This document shows positions 24,504 through 33,301 of a stretch of DNA of 48,085 bases, piece after piece. The stretch is from contig SVPZ01000018.1 in NCBI GenBank assembly GCA_015065605.1, forward strand, positions 1-48,085, given 5' to 3'. Positions within the stretch are counted from its first letter, which is position 1; every line of letters starts with the position of its first letter. The notes beneath the pieces were generated by a model, which was not told the origin of the DNA, did no database searches, and saw nothing but the letters and a program-made list of their open reading frames with translations. The translations under genes were made by a program, and so were the position numbers. The stretch comes from Oscillospiraceae bacterium (GTDB taxonomy: Bacteria; Bacillota; Clostridia; Oscillospirales; Acutalibacteraceae).

Positions 24504-25014
24504 GGAATATTATATCATCGCGATCAGCCGCATCGCCTTCAGCCAGAAACGCACAGGAAGCGGCTTCTATACCACCTGCGGTTTTTACAAGTTCTCTTAC
24601 GGAAGCAAGGGATTCGCCCGTGCTTATAACGTCATCTACAATAAGAATCTTTTTACCCTTAATAAGTTCAACGTCAGCTTCACCAAGATAAAGAGTTTGT
24701 TCCTTTTGAGTTGTAATAGAACGAACACTTACTTTAATGGGATTTCCCATATAAACCTTAATGCCCTTTCTTGCTACAACGTAGGGTTTGCCAGACTGTC
24801 TTGCCATTTCATAGGCAATAGGAATACTTTTTGCTTCGGGAGTGAGAATTACGTCAAATTCAGGAGCCTTTTTTAAGAGTTCGGTGCATCCTGCAACTGT
24901 AAGTTCAACGTCACCGAAAATTATAAATCCTGCGATATCAAGGCTATCGCTAACGGGGAATTTTTGCAAGTTTCTTTCAAGACCCGCAATTTTCATAGTA
25001 TAAAATTCAGCCAT
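24475..25014 (-). CDS. Adenine-type phosphoribosyltransferase
   Basis: 179 residues from ATG 25014, preceded by AAAGGATG; longer starts to 25050 run into the HIT gene. The PRPP loop is ILIVDDVISTGES and the pyrophosphate/base region is EFDVILTPEAKSIPIAYEMA. The pattern AGLERNLQKFPV at the N-terminus is shared with purine-salvage PRTs of the adenine/xanthine group. It transfers phosphoribosyl from PRPP to a purine base. It sits 16 bases after the HIT gene, and its neighbours are also nucleotide or DNA functions. Confidence 0.85.
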   Translation of the reverse strand: MAEFYTMKIAGLERNLQKFPVSDSLDIAGFIIFGDVELTVAGCTELLKKAPEFDVILTPEAKSIPIAYEMARQSGKPYVVARKGIKVYMGNPIKVSVRSITTQKEQTLYLGEADVELIKGKKILIVDDVISTGESLASVRELVKTAGGIEAASCAFLAEGDAADRDDIIFLEKLPLFFK

Positions 25015-25030
25015 TTGTATCATCCTTTCA

Positions 25031-25369
25031 TCAGCCGGGAGGCCAAGCAAGATTTCTGCGCGCTAAAAGGTGGAAATGAATATGACCAACGGTCTGTCCG
25101 CCCTCTTCACCACAGTTATTAACAACTCTGAAGCCTTTTTCAAGGTTTTCTTTTTCAGCGATTTTAGCAACTGCTTCGAAAACCTTAGCAATTAAAATGC
25201 TGTTTTCACCGTTAATTTTATCGGCGCCGCTTATATGCTGACGGGGAATGATTATTGCGTGAAAGGGAGCCTGCGGTTCAATATCCAAAAATGCATAAAC
25301 GAATTCATCCTCGTAAACCTTTGTAGAGGGGATTTCGCCTGCCGCTATTTTACAGAACAAACAATCCAT
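25031..25369 (-). CDS. HIT-family nucleotide hydrolase (HinT-like)
   Basis: This 112-residue protein has the histidine-triad motif HIHFHLLARR near the C-terminus and the N-terminal CLFCKIAAGEIPS zinc-type cysteines. HinT proteins hydrolyse adenosine phosphoramidates, including aminoacyl-AMP side products of tRNA synthetases. This fits its place right after alaS; its AGGAG lies inside the last codons of alaS. Full family length. Confidence 0.95.
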   Translation of the reverse strand: MDCLFCKIAAGEIPSTKVYEDEFVYAFLDIEPQAPFHAIIIPRQHISGADKINGENSILIAKVFEAVAKIAEKENLEKGFRVVNNCGEEGGQTVGHIHFHLLARRNLAWPPG

Positions 25370-25371
25370 AT

Positions 25372-27996
25372 TTATTCTCCTATCTGATTTTTAACGATAT
25401 CGGTTACTGCGTCTATTGCTTTTCCTGCAAGGGCTACGTCCTTACCGCCGGCCATAGCAAAGTCGGGACGTCCGCCACCCTTACCGCCTGCAATTTCTGC
25501 AACTGCGCGAACTATCTGTCCTGCATTTGTGCCCTTCTTAACTGCATCTGCAGAACAAGCGGCAGCAAAGGAAAGTTTTCCTTCGTTTACACCTGCAAAT
25601 ACTGCAACAGCCAAAGGATTATCGCCCTTAACCTTTTCAGCCATAGAGCGAATTTCTTCACTTGAAGCGCCATCAAGTACAGCCTTCACAACGGTTACGC
25701 CACCGATATTTTCGGCGCTCTTCATAATATCGTCAAGCTTACCGCCTGCAAGCTTAGCCTCAAGAGCGGCAATCTTCTTATCTTTTTCCTTGCTTTCGCT
25801 GACGAGAGCGGCAGTTCTTATAGCAAGTTCCTCAAAGTTAGCGCACTTCTGAGCAGCTGCGGCATTATCAATTATATCTTTATAGTGAATAAGGGTATCA
25901 AGCACGTTTACTCCTGTAACGGCTTCAATTCTTCTTACACCTGCGGCAATTCCCGACTCACTGATAATATGGAAAAGACCGATTTTAGCGGTATTGCTTA
26001 CGTGAGTACCACCGCAAAGTTCAACAGAAGTATCAGCGGCAGCAACAACGCGTACAACGTCACCGTATTTTTCACCGAACAGTGCCATAGCGCCGAGTTT
26101 TTTAGCCTCATCAATAGGCATTTCGCGGTTATCAACCTCGATACCCGAAAGGATAGCGCCGTTTACAAATGCTTCAACCTCGTCGATTTCATCCTTAGTC
26201 AAAGCGGAGAAATGTGTAAAGTCGAAACGTACAGCCTTTTCGTTAACAAGCTGACCTGCCTGCTCAACGTGGGTACCGAGTACCTTACGGAGTCCTGCCT
26301 GTAAAAGATGGGCAGCAGTATGATTTCTTCTTATTGCATTTCTTCTTGCATTATCAATAACGGCTGTCACTTCATCCTCTACGGTAAAGATACCCTTTTC
26401 CTGTGTGCCGAAATGCATAAATACACCGCCGTTTTTGGTGGTATTTTCAACAACGAAACAACCGTTTTCGGTTTCAATTATACCTGTATCGCCTACCTGT
26501 CCGCCGCTTTCGGCATAGAAGCAGGTGGTATCAAGAACTATTATACCGCGGCTGCCTTCGCTTATAGCGTCAACCTTTTCGCCGTCAACCGCAATAGCCT
26601 TAACGGTACCCCTTGTAACCTCGTCGGTATAACCTGTAAATACGGTTTCAGCAACGTTATCAAAGGAAATTCCGTCACTCTTCCAGGACTCAGCATCTGC
26701 AGCCTTTCTGCCCTCTCTTGCCTTTTGTCTTTGCTGTTGCATAAGAGCATTAAAGGTTTCTTCGTCAACGGTCATATTCTTTTCAGCAAGAATATCTTTT
26801 GTAAGGTCAAGGGGGAAACCGTAGGTATCGTAAAGACGGAATGCATCCTCACCCGAAACCACACCGCCGTCTTTGGTAATATCGGCAATAATCGCAAGAC
26901 CTTGGTCGATAGTTTTACCAAATGCGGCTTCCTCGGTAGCAAGAACCTTTTTAATAAGGGTTTCCTTTTCATCAAGTTCGGTATATGCGCCTTTGTTTTC
27001 TTTAATAACTGCTTCGCACATTTCCACTAAGAAAGGACGGTTAATGCCGAGCATCTTTCCGTGACGTGCGGCGCGTCTGATAAGACGGCGCAATACGTAG
27101 CCTCTTCCTTCGTTAGAGGGCATAATACCGTCGCTTATCATAAAGGTAGCGGCACGGCTATGGTCGGTAATAGCGCGGATAGAAATATCGTTTTTAGCGT
27201 CTTTTCCATAGGTTTTGCCCGAAATAGCGCAGACAGTATCAATTATATTTCTGATGGTATCAACCTCGAACATATTGTCAACGTCCTGCATTACGCAAGC
27301 AAGACGTTCAAGGCCCATACCTGTATCAATGTTTTTATGTTCAAGTTCGGTATAGGTGCCGTCACCCATATTGTTAAACTGTGAAAATACGTTGTTCCAG
27401 ATTTCCATATATCTGTCACATTCACAGCCGGGTTTACAGTCCTTAGAACCGCAACCGTACTTTTCGCCTCTGTCAAAATAAATTTCACTGCAGGGACCGC
27501 AGGGGCCTGTGCCGTGCTCCCAGAAGTTATCCTCCTTACCAAGACGAACGATGTGGCTTTCGTCAACACCTATTTTATCTCTCCAGATAGCATAAGCCTC
27601 ATCATCTTCTTCATAAACAGATGGCCAGAGAAGGTCCTTGGGGATTTCGAGAGTTACGGTCAGGAATTCCCACGCCCACTGGATTGCTTCATTCTTAAAG
27701 TAATCGCCGAAAGAAAAGTTACCGAGCATTTCAAAATATGTACCGTGACGTGCAGTATGTCCTACACGTTCAAGGTCGGGAGTACGGATACACTTCTGAC
27801 AGGTAGTAACACGGTTTCTCGGAGGAGTAACCTCACCCGTGAAGTATTTTTTCATAGGTGCCATACCCGAATTGATAAGCAAAAGTGATTTATCGTTATT
27901 GGGCACGAGCGAAAAGCTGCCAAGACGAAGATGTCCTTTGCTCTCAAAAAAGCTTAAATATTTTTCTCTTAATTCGTTAAGGGATGTCCATTTCAT
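25372..27996 (-). CDS. alaS: Alanine--tRNA ligase
   Basis: 874 residues from ATG 27996, behind GCGAGG; an in-frame extension to 28035 lies in the leader. The class II catalytic core begins with LREKYLSFFESKGH and FFEMLGNFSFGDYFK. The editing domain shows RRNHTAAHLLQAGLR and the CGGTHVSNT zinc site; the C-terminal DHHA1-type domain ends in GGGRPDFAMAGG. It charges tRNA-Ala and clears mischarged Ser or Gly. First gene of the alaS-HIT-PRT-comEC-holA-toprim-WYL operon. Confidence 0.98.
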   Translation of the reverse strand: MKWTSLNELREKYLSFFESKGHLRLGSFSLVPNNDKSLLLINSGMAPMKKYFTGEVTPPRNRVTTCQKCIRTPDLERVGHTARHGTYFEMLGNFSFGDYFKNEAIQWAWEFLTVTLEIPKDLLWPSVYEEDDEAYAIWRDKIGVDESHIVRLGKEDNFWEHGTGPCGPCSEIYFDRGEKYGCGSKDCKPGCECDRYMEIWNNVFSQFNNMGDGTYTELEHKNIDTGMGLERLACVMQDVDNMFEVDTIRNIIDTVCAISGKTYGKDAKNDISIRAITDHSRAATFMISDGIMPSNEGRGYVLRRLIRRAARHGKMLGINRPFLVEMCEAVIKENKGAYTELDEKETLIKKVLATEEAAFGKTIDQGLAIIADITKDGGVVSGEDAFRLYDTYGFPLDLTKDILAEKNMTVDEETFNALMQQQRQKAREGRKAADAESWKSDGISFDNVAETVFTGYTDEVTRGTVKAIAVDGEKVDAISEGSRGIIVLDTTCFYAESGGQVGDTGIIETENGCFVVENTTKNGGVFMHFGTQEKGIFTVEDEVTAVIDNARRNAIRRNHTAAHLLQAGLRKVLGTHVEQAGQLVNEKAVRFDFTHFSALTKDEIDEVEAFVNGAILSGIEVDNREMPIDEAKKLGAMALFGEKYGDVVRVVAAADTSVELCGGTHVSNTAKIGLFHIISESGIAAGVRRIEAVTGVNVLDTLIHYKDIIDNAAAAQKCANFEELAIRTAALVSESKEKDKKIAALEAKLAGGKLDDIMKSAENIGGVTVVKAVLDGASSEEIRSMAEKVKGDNPLAVAVFAGVNEGKLSFAAACSADAVKKGTNAGQIVRAVAEIAGGKGGGRPDFAMAGGKDVALAGKAIDAVTDIVKNQIGE

Positions 27997-28043
27997 TTTA
28001 TACTGCCTCGCTTTTATATAATAATATATAAACATACAAAATC

Positions 28044-28072
28044 ATTATATACTCTATTCTTTTGTTTGTCAA
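28044..28072 (-). promoter_or_regulatory. Consensus promoter of the alaS operon
   Basis: Perfect TTGACA (28067-28072), 17 bp and perfect TATAAT (28044-28049). The TGA stop of the penicillin-binding protein gene is part of the -35 hexamer. The leader of about 45 bases is too short for a T-box. Confidence 0.9.
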
Positions 28073-29646
28073 CGATTTAAAAGGTTTAAAGAAAGCTCTT
28101 TAAAAATTTCCATCGCCTGTTTTTCTTTTCCTATACTGTCTTCAACAATAACAGAAACCACGTACTCAGGATTTTCATAGGGAAAAAATCCGCAAAACCA
28201 TGAATGTTCAACCTCTCTGCCGTCTTTTTTCTGTCCCGTTTGCGCCGTTGCCGTTTTTCCCGCGCCGTCAACCTCACTTAAAACGCTTTGAGCGGTACCG
28301 TCAACCGTTACTTTTTTAAGGGCGGTTTTAATTATATCCGCCGTATTTTTACTCATAGCCTTTATTTTAGAGGGTTCTTTTTCATACTCTGTAACGCCGT
28401 TTTTCATTATTCCTTCAACCACCGTCGGTTTATGGTAAATTCCGCCGTTTGCTATAGCCTCGTAAAGAGATAAAAGGGTTACGGGCGAAGCCATAAGACT
28501 TCCCTGACCGATAGACAGATTAGCAATTGACAGTTCACTTTCAAGATCACTTATTTCGGGCATTTTTTCATTAGCCGTTTCAATTCCTTTGCACAGTTCC
28601 TTTTTATACCCAAACCCGAAAAGCGATGCGGTTTTTACTATGTTTTCGGCTTTTAAAAGTGAAGCCAGTTCATAGAAAAAACTGTTACAGGAAAAAGCGA
28701 GAGCATCGTATAAATTCACCGTACCGTGACCATCTCTTTTATGACAGGCAAATTCCTTTTCGCCTATTAAAGTCAATCCCGTGCAGTTTGCAGTAAAACC
28801 TCTTTTTGCACCCTCAAGATAAGAAACGGCAACTATAGGCTTAAAGACAGAACCCACGTTAAAACTCATAAGACATCTGTTTAAAAAAGGGGCGTCTTCC
28901 CTTTCAAGACTTTCAGACAGATTATTGGCATCAAAATTCGGTCTGCTTACCATTCCTCTTATTTTGCCGCTTCCCACTTCGCTTATAACCACCGCGCCCT
29001 TTTCCAAATGGGCGGTTATTTCCTCCAGCTTTTCCTGTATTTTTTTATCTATAGTCAGTATTACGCCGTTATATCCTACCTCTTTATGCTCGTTTAATTC
29101 AGGTTCAATTCCGCCAAGCATCTCTCCCGTACCGGAAGAAAAAAATTTTAACGTGATTTTTTTATCACTGTAAAGCAAACTGTCATAAGCCTTTTCAATG
29201 CCTGAAACACCTTTATTTTCATCATTTAAATAACCTAAAAGGTGCGAACAAAAACCGCTTTCGGTTATATGAGCGCTTGTTTTAACGGTTATAATTCCCG
29301 CGCAGTTTATTTCCCTTTCAGTTTCAATAATCGCAACCTTTTGATTGCGCAGTTTAGAAAGTACCTCTATTTTTTCTTCCCCGTAAAGCGCGTTACTTGC
29401 ATACATTACGGCAGTGGGCGTAGGTGTAAAAACGGCATAGTTTTTTTCAGTTTCGCCCGTCAGCAGATTTCCGTTTGTATCAAAAATATTACCCCTTAAA
29501 GCCGAAAGGGTAACCACCTTTACGTTGTTATCAGCCGAAACCCTTATTTTTTCATCGTTCATAATAAGCGTTATTCTGATAATTCCGCCCAAAAAAAGCG
29601 CAAAAGTAAGGGTTAAACATATGGAAAGTCTTATAATTTTAAGCAA
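28069..29646 (-). CDS. Penicillin-binding protein, class B transpeptidase
   Basis: 525 residues from TTG 29646, six bases after GGGGTG (a GTG at 29655 is less likely). One N-terminal membrane anchor precedes a PBP dimer domain and a transpeptidase domain. Active-site motifs are SVFKP (SxxK serine), SCN in FSCNSFF, and KTA in AGKTATAQTG where KTG is usual. There is no PASTA domain, so it is a PBP2/FtsI-like elongation, division or sporulation enzyme without clear subtype. A terminator hairpin of the upstream gene contains its ribosome binding site. Confidence 0.88.
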   Translation of the reverse strand: MLKIIRLSICLTLTFALFLGGIIRITLIMNDEKIRVSADNNVKVVTLSALRGNIFDTNGNLLTGETEKNYAVFTPTPTAVMYASNALYGEEKIEVLSKLRNQKVAIIETEREINCAGIITVKTSAHITESGFCSHLLGYLNDENKGVSGIEKAYDSLLYSDKKITLKFFSSGTGEMLGGIEPELNEHKEVGYNGVILTIDKKIQEKLEEITAHLEKGAVVISEVGSGKIRGMVSRPNFDANNLSESLEREDAPFLNRCLMSFNVGSVFKPIVAVSYLEGAKRGFTANCTGLTLIGEKEFACHKRDGHGTVNLYDALAFSCNSFFYELASLLKAENIVKTASLFGFGYKKELCKGIETANEKMPEISDLESELSIANLSIGQGSLMASPVTLLSLYEAIANGGIYHKPTVVEGIMKNGVTEYEKEPSKIKAMSKNTADIIKTALKKVTVDGTAQSVLSEVDGAGKTATAQTGQKKDGREVEHSWFCGFFPYENPEYVVSVIVEDSIGKEKQAMEIFKELSLNLLNR

Positions 29647-29652
29647 AAAAAT

Positions 29653-29678
29653 CACCCCAAGTAGTTTAACTCGGGGTG
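29653..29678 (-). terminator. Terminator/attenuator overlapping the PBP ribosome binding site
   Basis: CACCCC (29653-29658) pairs with GGGGTG (29673-29678), with three more pairs inside. On the minus strand T7 follows. The right arm GGGGTG is also the only Shine-Dalgarno for the PBP TTG start. Confidence 0.7.
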
Positions 29679-29684
29679 TAAAAA

Positions 29685-30914
29685 TTATTCGTTTTTCATT
29701 CTTAACAAAGACCCTGCAGGAACTTCTCTTTCATAGGGAATTTTTACAGTCATCATTGGATGAGGCGCGTTATCTATTGCATTATCATCCCCGTCAAACA
29801 GTTCTTTTACGGTAAAGGTAAAGGGAGGCTCTTTAACGGCAAGACAGTCAAACTCCTGACCGACAAAAAATTTATTTTTCATTATGGCAACGATTTTTCC
29901 GTCTTCATAACCCGTAACAACGGCGGCTACGGAATAATCACGTACGTATCCTGCACTCTCATAGGTCTGATTAGGTGTGCCGAAATAAAATCCCGTACTA
30001 TAGGGACGGTGGCTTATTTTTTCAAGTTCCTCGCCGACAAACTCGGGAAGCATCCACTCACCGTCGGCATTTTTAAGGCTGTCAAGGGCGGCTCTGTAAG
30101 CATTTGTGGTAACCGCAACGTAATAGTGCGATTTTGCTCTGCCTTCTATCTTAATACTGTCAATACCCGCTTCTCTTAGTTTATCGAGGTAAGGCGCCAT
30201 ACACATATCGTTGGCATTTAAAATATAACTTCCCTTGTCGGTATCGGTTATGTCAAAATACTGTCCCGGACGTTTTTCCTCCATCAAGGAATATTTCCAT
30301 CTGCAAGGCTGTGCGCAATCTCCTCTGTTGGCATCTCTGCCCGTCATATAGCTTGAAAGAAGGCATCTTGCAGAAAAGGAAACACACATAGCGCCGTGAG
30401 CAAAACACTCGATTTCAAGTTCTTTTGGTGTTTTTTCTCTGATTTCTTTAATTTCTTCCAATGAAAGTTCACGAGCAAGAACAACTCTTTTTGCGCCCAT
30501 TTCATAAAACGCGTTTGCGGTTACGTAGTTGCATATACCCGACTGCACCGAAACGTGAAGTTCGGGGGTGGGAGCATATTTTTTAATAAGAGAAATAGTG
30601 CCTATATCACTGGCTATTATAGCGTCAACCTTTATTTTTTCCAAAAAGGTTAAAAACTCTGGAAGACGTGACATTTCTTCATTATGTGGCACTATATTAC
30701 AGGCAACGTGCACCTTAACGCCCTTTGAATGAGCGTATTCAAGTCCCTTTATTAAATCTTCCTCGCCAAAGTTATTGGCGGCGGTTCGCATACCGAATTC
30801 TTCTCCTGCAAGATACACAGCGTCTGCACCGTAATCAACGGCGGCAATAAGACGGGTTAAATCTCCCGCAGGGCATAAAAGCTCGGGAATTTTTCTGTTA
30901 GTCAAGGTATTCAT
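29685..30914 (-). CDS. U32-family peptidase-like protein (tRNA hydroxylation type)
   Basis: 409 residues with the U32 signature FAHGAMCVSFSARCLLS and iron-sulfur cysteines in GDCAQPCRW. The N-terminal ELLCPAGDLTRLIAAVDYGADAV is the barrel start. Members such as TrhP/RlhA hydroxylate uridine or cytidine in tRNA or rRNA rather than cleave peptides; this length and C-terminal beta domain resemble the TrhP group. It overlaps mltG by 17 bases and has no strong ribosome binding site, so it relies on coupling. Followed by a terminator. Confidence 0.88.
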   Translation of the reverse strand: MNTLTNRKIPELLCPAGDLTRLIAAVDYGADAVYLAGEEFGMRTAANNFGEEDLIKGLEYAHSKGVKVHVACNIVPHNEEMSRLPEFLTFLEKIKVDAIIASDIGTISLIKKYAPTPELHVSVQSGICNYVTANAFYEMGAKRVVLARELSLEEIKEIREKTPKELEIECFAHGAMCVSFSARCLLSSYMTGRDANRGDCAQPCRWKYSLMEEKRPGQYFDITDTDKGSYILNANDMCMAPYLDKLREAGIDSIKIEGRAKSHYYVAVTTNAYRAALDSLKNADGEWMLPEFVGEELEKISHRPYSTGFYFGTPNQTYESAGYVRDYSVAAVVTGYEDGKIVAIMKNKFFVGQEFDCLAVKEPPFTFTVKELFDGDDNAIDNAPHPMMTVKIPYEREVPAGSLLRMKNE

Positions 30915-32073
30915 ATATCCATTTATTCTCCCGTTTAAGACGGTTTATAGTATTAACCTGCTGGTTATAGGTTTTGTGGAAATAAAACTTTCCGCTGCTA
31001 TCCGTAACAAAATAGAAGTAGCCTTCAAAATTCTTTTCGGGATAAAGCACAGCATTTATTGCGGCGCTTCCAACGGTACACATAGGTCCGGGAGGAAGTC
31101 CCAAAACCTTATAGGTATCATATCTGCCGTCGTCACCGCTAAAGGCGTTACCGTAATAACAGGTAGGCGAAGAACCAAGTTTTTCTCCTCTGTTCATACG
31201 GTTATAGAAAACTGCGGCAACCTTAGGCATAGCCTCTCCCGCGTTACCCGCTTCCATCTGTATGATAGAGGCAAGGGTGAGCACCTCGTTTACGCTCATA
31301 TTAATTTCCTGTGCGCGTTCTACCATTTCAGTGGTGAATTTTTTGCGCATATTTTCTATCATTTTATCAACGGCAAGTTTTGCGCACTCACGGGAATCGT
31401 AAGCGTAAAACTGATAGGTGTCGGGGAAAATATATCCTTCAAGGGCAACGTAAGCCTTTTCCTTATTTATATCGGCAAGTAAATAACCGCTAAGCTCGGT
31501 ATTTTTAACAGCCTCAAAGAAATCATCCTTTGTGCAAACCCCTGCTTTTTCAAGCAAAGAGGCAACACCGGGAATGGTAACGTTATTGCCGTTTACGTTT
31601 TTAACGTAATCGTAAATTCCCGTACCCTCGGGGATGGTTACTCTGACTATTGAAGCCTCGCCCTGCTTAGAAAGTATGGTCACGATATCCTCGTAACTGC
31701 TTTTTTCTTTAATTTCGTAACTGCCGAATTTAAAATCCTGACCGTAGCCTTTTACTTTGCAGTACGCTTTAAAAAGGAAGGCGCTTTTAATAGCCCCCGA
31801 TTCTTCAAGAACCTCGGCTATCTGATAAGCGGACGAACCCTTTTCAATATTAACCGTAACAGCCTTTCTCTTTCCTCCGCCAATTTCGGTTATAACTATA
31901 CTTCCGAAAATCAGAGCGGCAACCAAAACAACGCAAAGAACCGAAAGAATAACTGTTTTTACCGTTTTTTTCTTTTTGTTCTTTTGTCTTTCGGCGCGTT
32001 TTTCTTGAGCACGGGAAAGCATACCGTCAAAATTTTCCTGATTTTCCATCATTTCTTTATTTTCTTCGTTCAT
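30898..32073 (-). CDS. mltG: Endolytic murein transglycosylase
   Basis: 391 residues. A cytosolic, Lys/Arg-rich N-terminus of about 40 residues precedes one membrane helix (VILSVLCVVLVAALIFGSIV), then a LysM-like domain and the YceG catalytic domain with ASIIQMEAGNAGEAMPKVAAV. The usual motif is ASIIEKEA; here the first Glu is Gln and the second remains. MltG cuts nascent glycan strands and sets their length. It lies one base after the DJ-1 gene in the thyX-tmk-DJ-1-mltG-U32 operon. Confidence 0.92.
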   Translation of the reverse strand: MNEENKEMMENQENFDGMLSRAQEKRAERQKNKKKKTVKTVILSVLCVVLVAALIFGSIVITEIGGGKRKAVTVNIEKGSSAYQIAEVLEESGAIKSAFLFKAYCKVKGYGQDFKFGSYEIKEKSSYEDIVTILSKQGEASIVRVTIPEGTGIYDYVKNVNGNNVTIPGVASLLEKAGVCTKDDFFEAVKNTELSGYLLADINKEKAYVALEGYIFPDTYQFYAYDSRECAKLAVDKMIENMRKKFTTEMVERAQEINMSVNEVLTLASIIQMEAGNAGEAMPKVAAVFYNRMNRGEKLGSSPTCYYGNAFSGDDGRYDTYKVLGLPPGPMCTVGSAAINAVLYPEKNFEGYFYFVTDSSGKFYFHKTYNQQVNTINRLKRENKWIYEYLD

Positions 32074-32074
32074 C

Positions 32075-32629
32075 TTATTCTCCGCACATCATCATTGATT
32101 TTTTGAGATTTTCTACTGCATTTTTATCCTTTAAAATATATTCTGCCAAGGCAAAACCGAATTTATATGCGGCGCCCGGTCCCCAAGCGGTAATAACCGT
32201 ACCGTCCTTTTCGCTTATAACAAGGGGCTCGTTTTTATAAATACCGTTTACTCCCTCTTCAAAAGACGGATAGCAGGTAAATTCCCTGCCCTTTAAAATC
32301 GAAAGCTTACCCAAAACACTTGGAGCGGCGCAAAGGGCGCTTATAAGAATTTTTTCTTCTGCGCATTTTTTAAGAAGAGCGCATAATTTTTCATTATTTC
32401 CAAGATTAAGGGTTCCGGGCATACCACCGGGTAATACTACGGCAGAAACGTTATCAAAATTTTCATCATCAATAACAGTATCCGCTTTTACGGTTATACC
32501 GTGACTGCCCGTAACATATTCACCCGTCACACCAACCGTGGTAACCTCTATTTTAAGTCTTCTTAATATATCGATAGGGGCAACTGCTTCCATTTCTTCA
32601 AAGCCGTCTGCCAAAAATACGTAAACCAT
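32075..32629 (-). CDS. DJ-1/PfpI-family protein
   Basis: 184 residues with the flavodoxin-like fold of the DJ-1 clade: LADGFEEMEAVAPIDILRR with the conserved Glu, VVLPGGMPG and the nucleophile Cys in SALCAAPSVLG. Members act as glyoxalase or deglycase-like stress proteins or as chaperones; exact activity is disputed in the family. The methylglyoxal synthase in this window gives a possible link, which is only inference. AGGAG precedes ATG 32629. Confidence 0.88.
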   Translation of the reverse strand: MVYVFLADGFEEMEAVAPIDILRRLKIEVTTVGVTGEYVTGSHGITVKADTVIDDENFDNVSAVVLPGGMPGTLNLGNNEKLCALLKKCAEEKILISALCAAPSVLGKLSILKGREFTCYPSFEEGVNGIYKNEPLVISEKDGTVITAWGPGAAYKFGFALAEYILKDKNAVENLKKSMMMCGE

Positions 32630-32638
32630 AATTTTCTC

Positions 32639-33301
32639 CTAAAGTACCGATAAAACTTCTTTTAATACGTCTTGCGCTATATCATCAATAGTTCTTGCCT
32701 CACCGTCTTTAGCGCAACTGATTTTATCCCAACCCGAATAATCGGCGGTAAAAAGCGCAGATTTTCTGCAATGCTCAAGATACTCGGTATCCCTTTCGTG
32801 AATATCCTTTTTCTCTTCATCGCCTTTATATCTGCCCGTCATAAGTTTTTGCGAAACGTCAATAGGCATATCGAGGAAAATTACCTTATCGGGTTTAGGA
32901 ATCCCCATTTTTTCATACTCGAAATCATAAAGCCAATTAAGAAAATCTTCCCATTTATCTTCGCTGAGTTTTGAATTCTGATGCACAGCGTTAGAGGTAA
33001 CGTATCTGCCCGCAATAACCACACCGCCGTCGTTATAATACTGCCCCCAATATTTTTTAAAGGAAGCATAACGGTCAACGGCATAAAAGGTGGATGCCGC
33101 ATAGGCGTTTACATCCCCCGGTTTTTCACCGAATTCGCCCTTAAGATACATTTTAACAAGGGTGCTTGATTCGTGCTCGTAATCGGGGAAAGACACTGTT
33201 TTACAGTCTATTCCCATATTTTTAAGATTTTCATAAAGAAGGTCAAGCTGAGTGGATTTTCCGCTTCCGTCAAGACCTTCTATAACAATAAGTTTTCCCA
33301 T
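32639..33301 (-). CDS. tmk: Thymidylate kinase
   Basis: 220 residues. The P-loop is EGLDGSGKST, followed by the DRYASF and GRYVTSNAVHQ substrate motifs and a lid region with GRYKGDEEKKDIHERD. It phosphorylates dTMP to dTDP. Its ATG shares one base with the thyX stop (TAATG), so dTMP synthesis and phosphorylation are coupled genetically. The insert around KYWGQYYNDGG is typical of the longer clostridial type. Confidence 0.95.
   Translation of the reverse strand: MGKLIVIEGLDGSGKSTQLDLLYENLKNMGIDCKTVSFPDYEHESSTLVKMYLKGEFGEKPGDVNAYAASTFYAVDRYASFKKYWGQYYNDGGVVIAGRYVTSNAVHQNSKLSEDKWEDFLNWLYDFEYEKMGIPKPDKVIFLDMPIDVSQKLMTGRYKGDEEKKDIHERDTEYLEHCRKSALFTADYSGWDKISCAKDGEARTIDDIAQDVLKEVLSVL

Noticed and set aside
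24103-24876. Long plus-strand frame of 257 codons
   Set aside because: It is antisense to comEC and the phosphoribosyltransferase gene, has no domain sense and no ribosome binding site.
26308-27030. Long plus-strand frame of 240 codons
   Set aside because: It is a shadow of alaS, whose protein is complete and conserved on the other strand.
27997-28049. T-box riboswitch before alaS
   Set aside because: The leader from the mapped promoter is only about 45 bases with no stem I or T-box motif.
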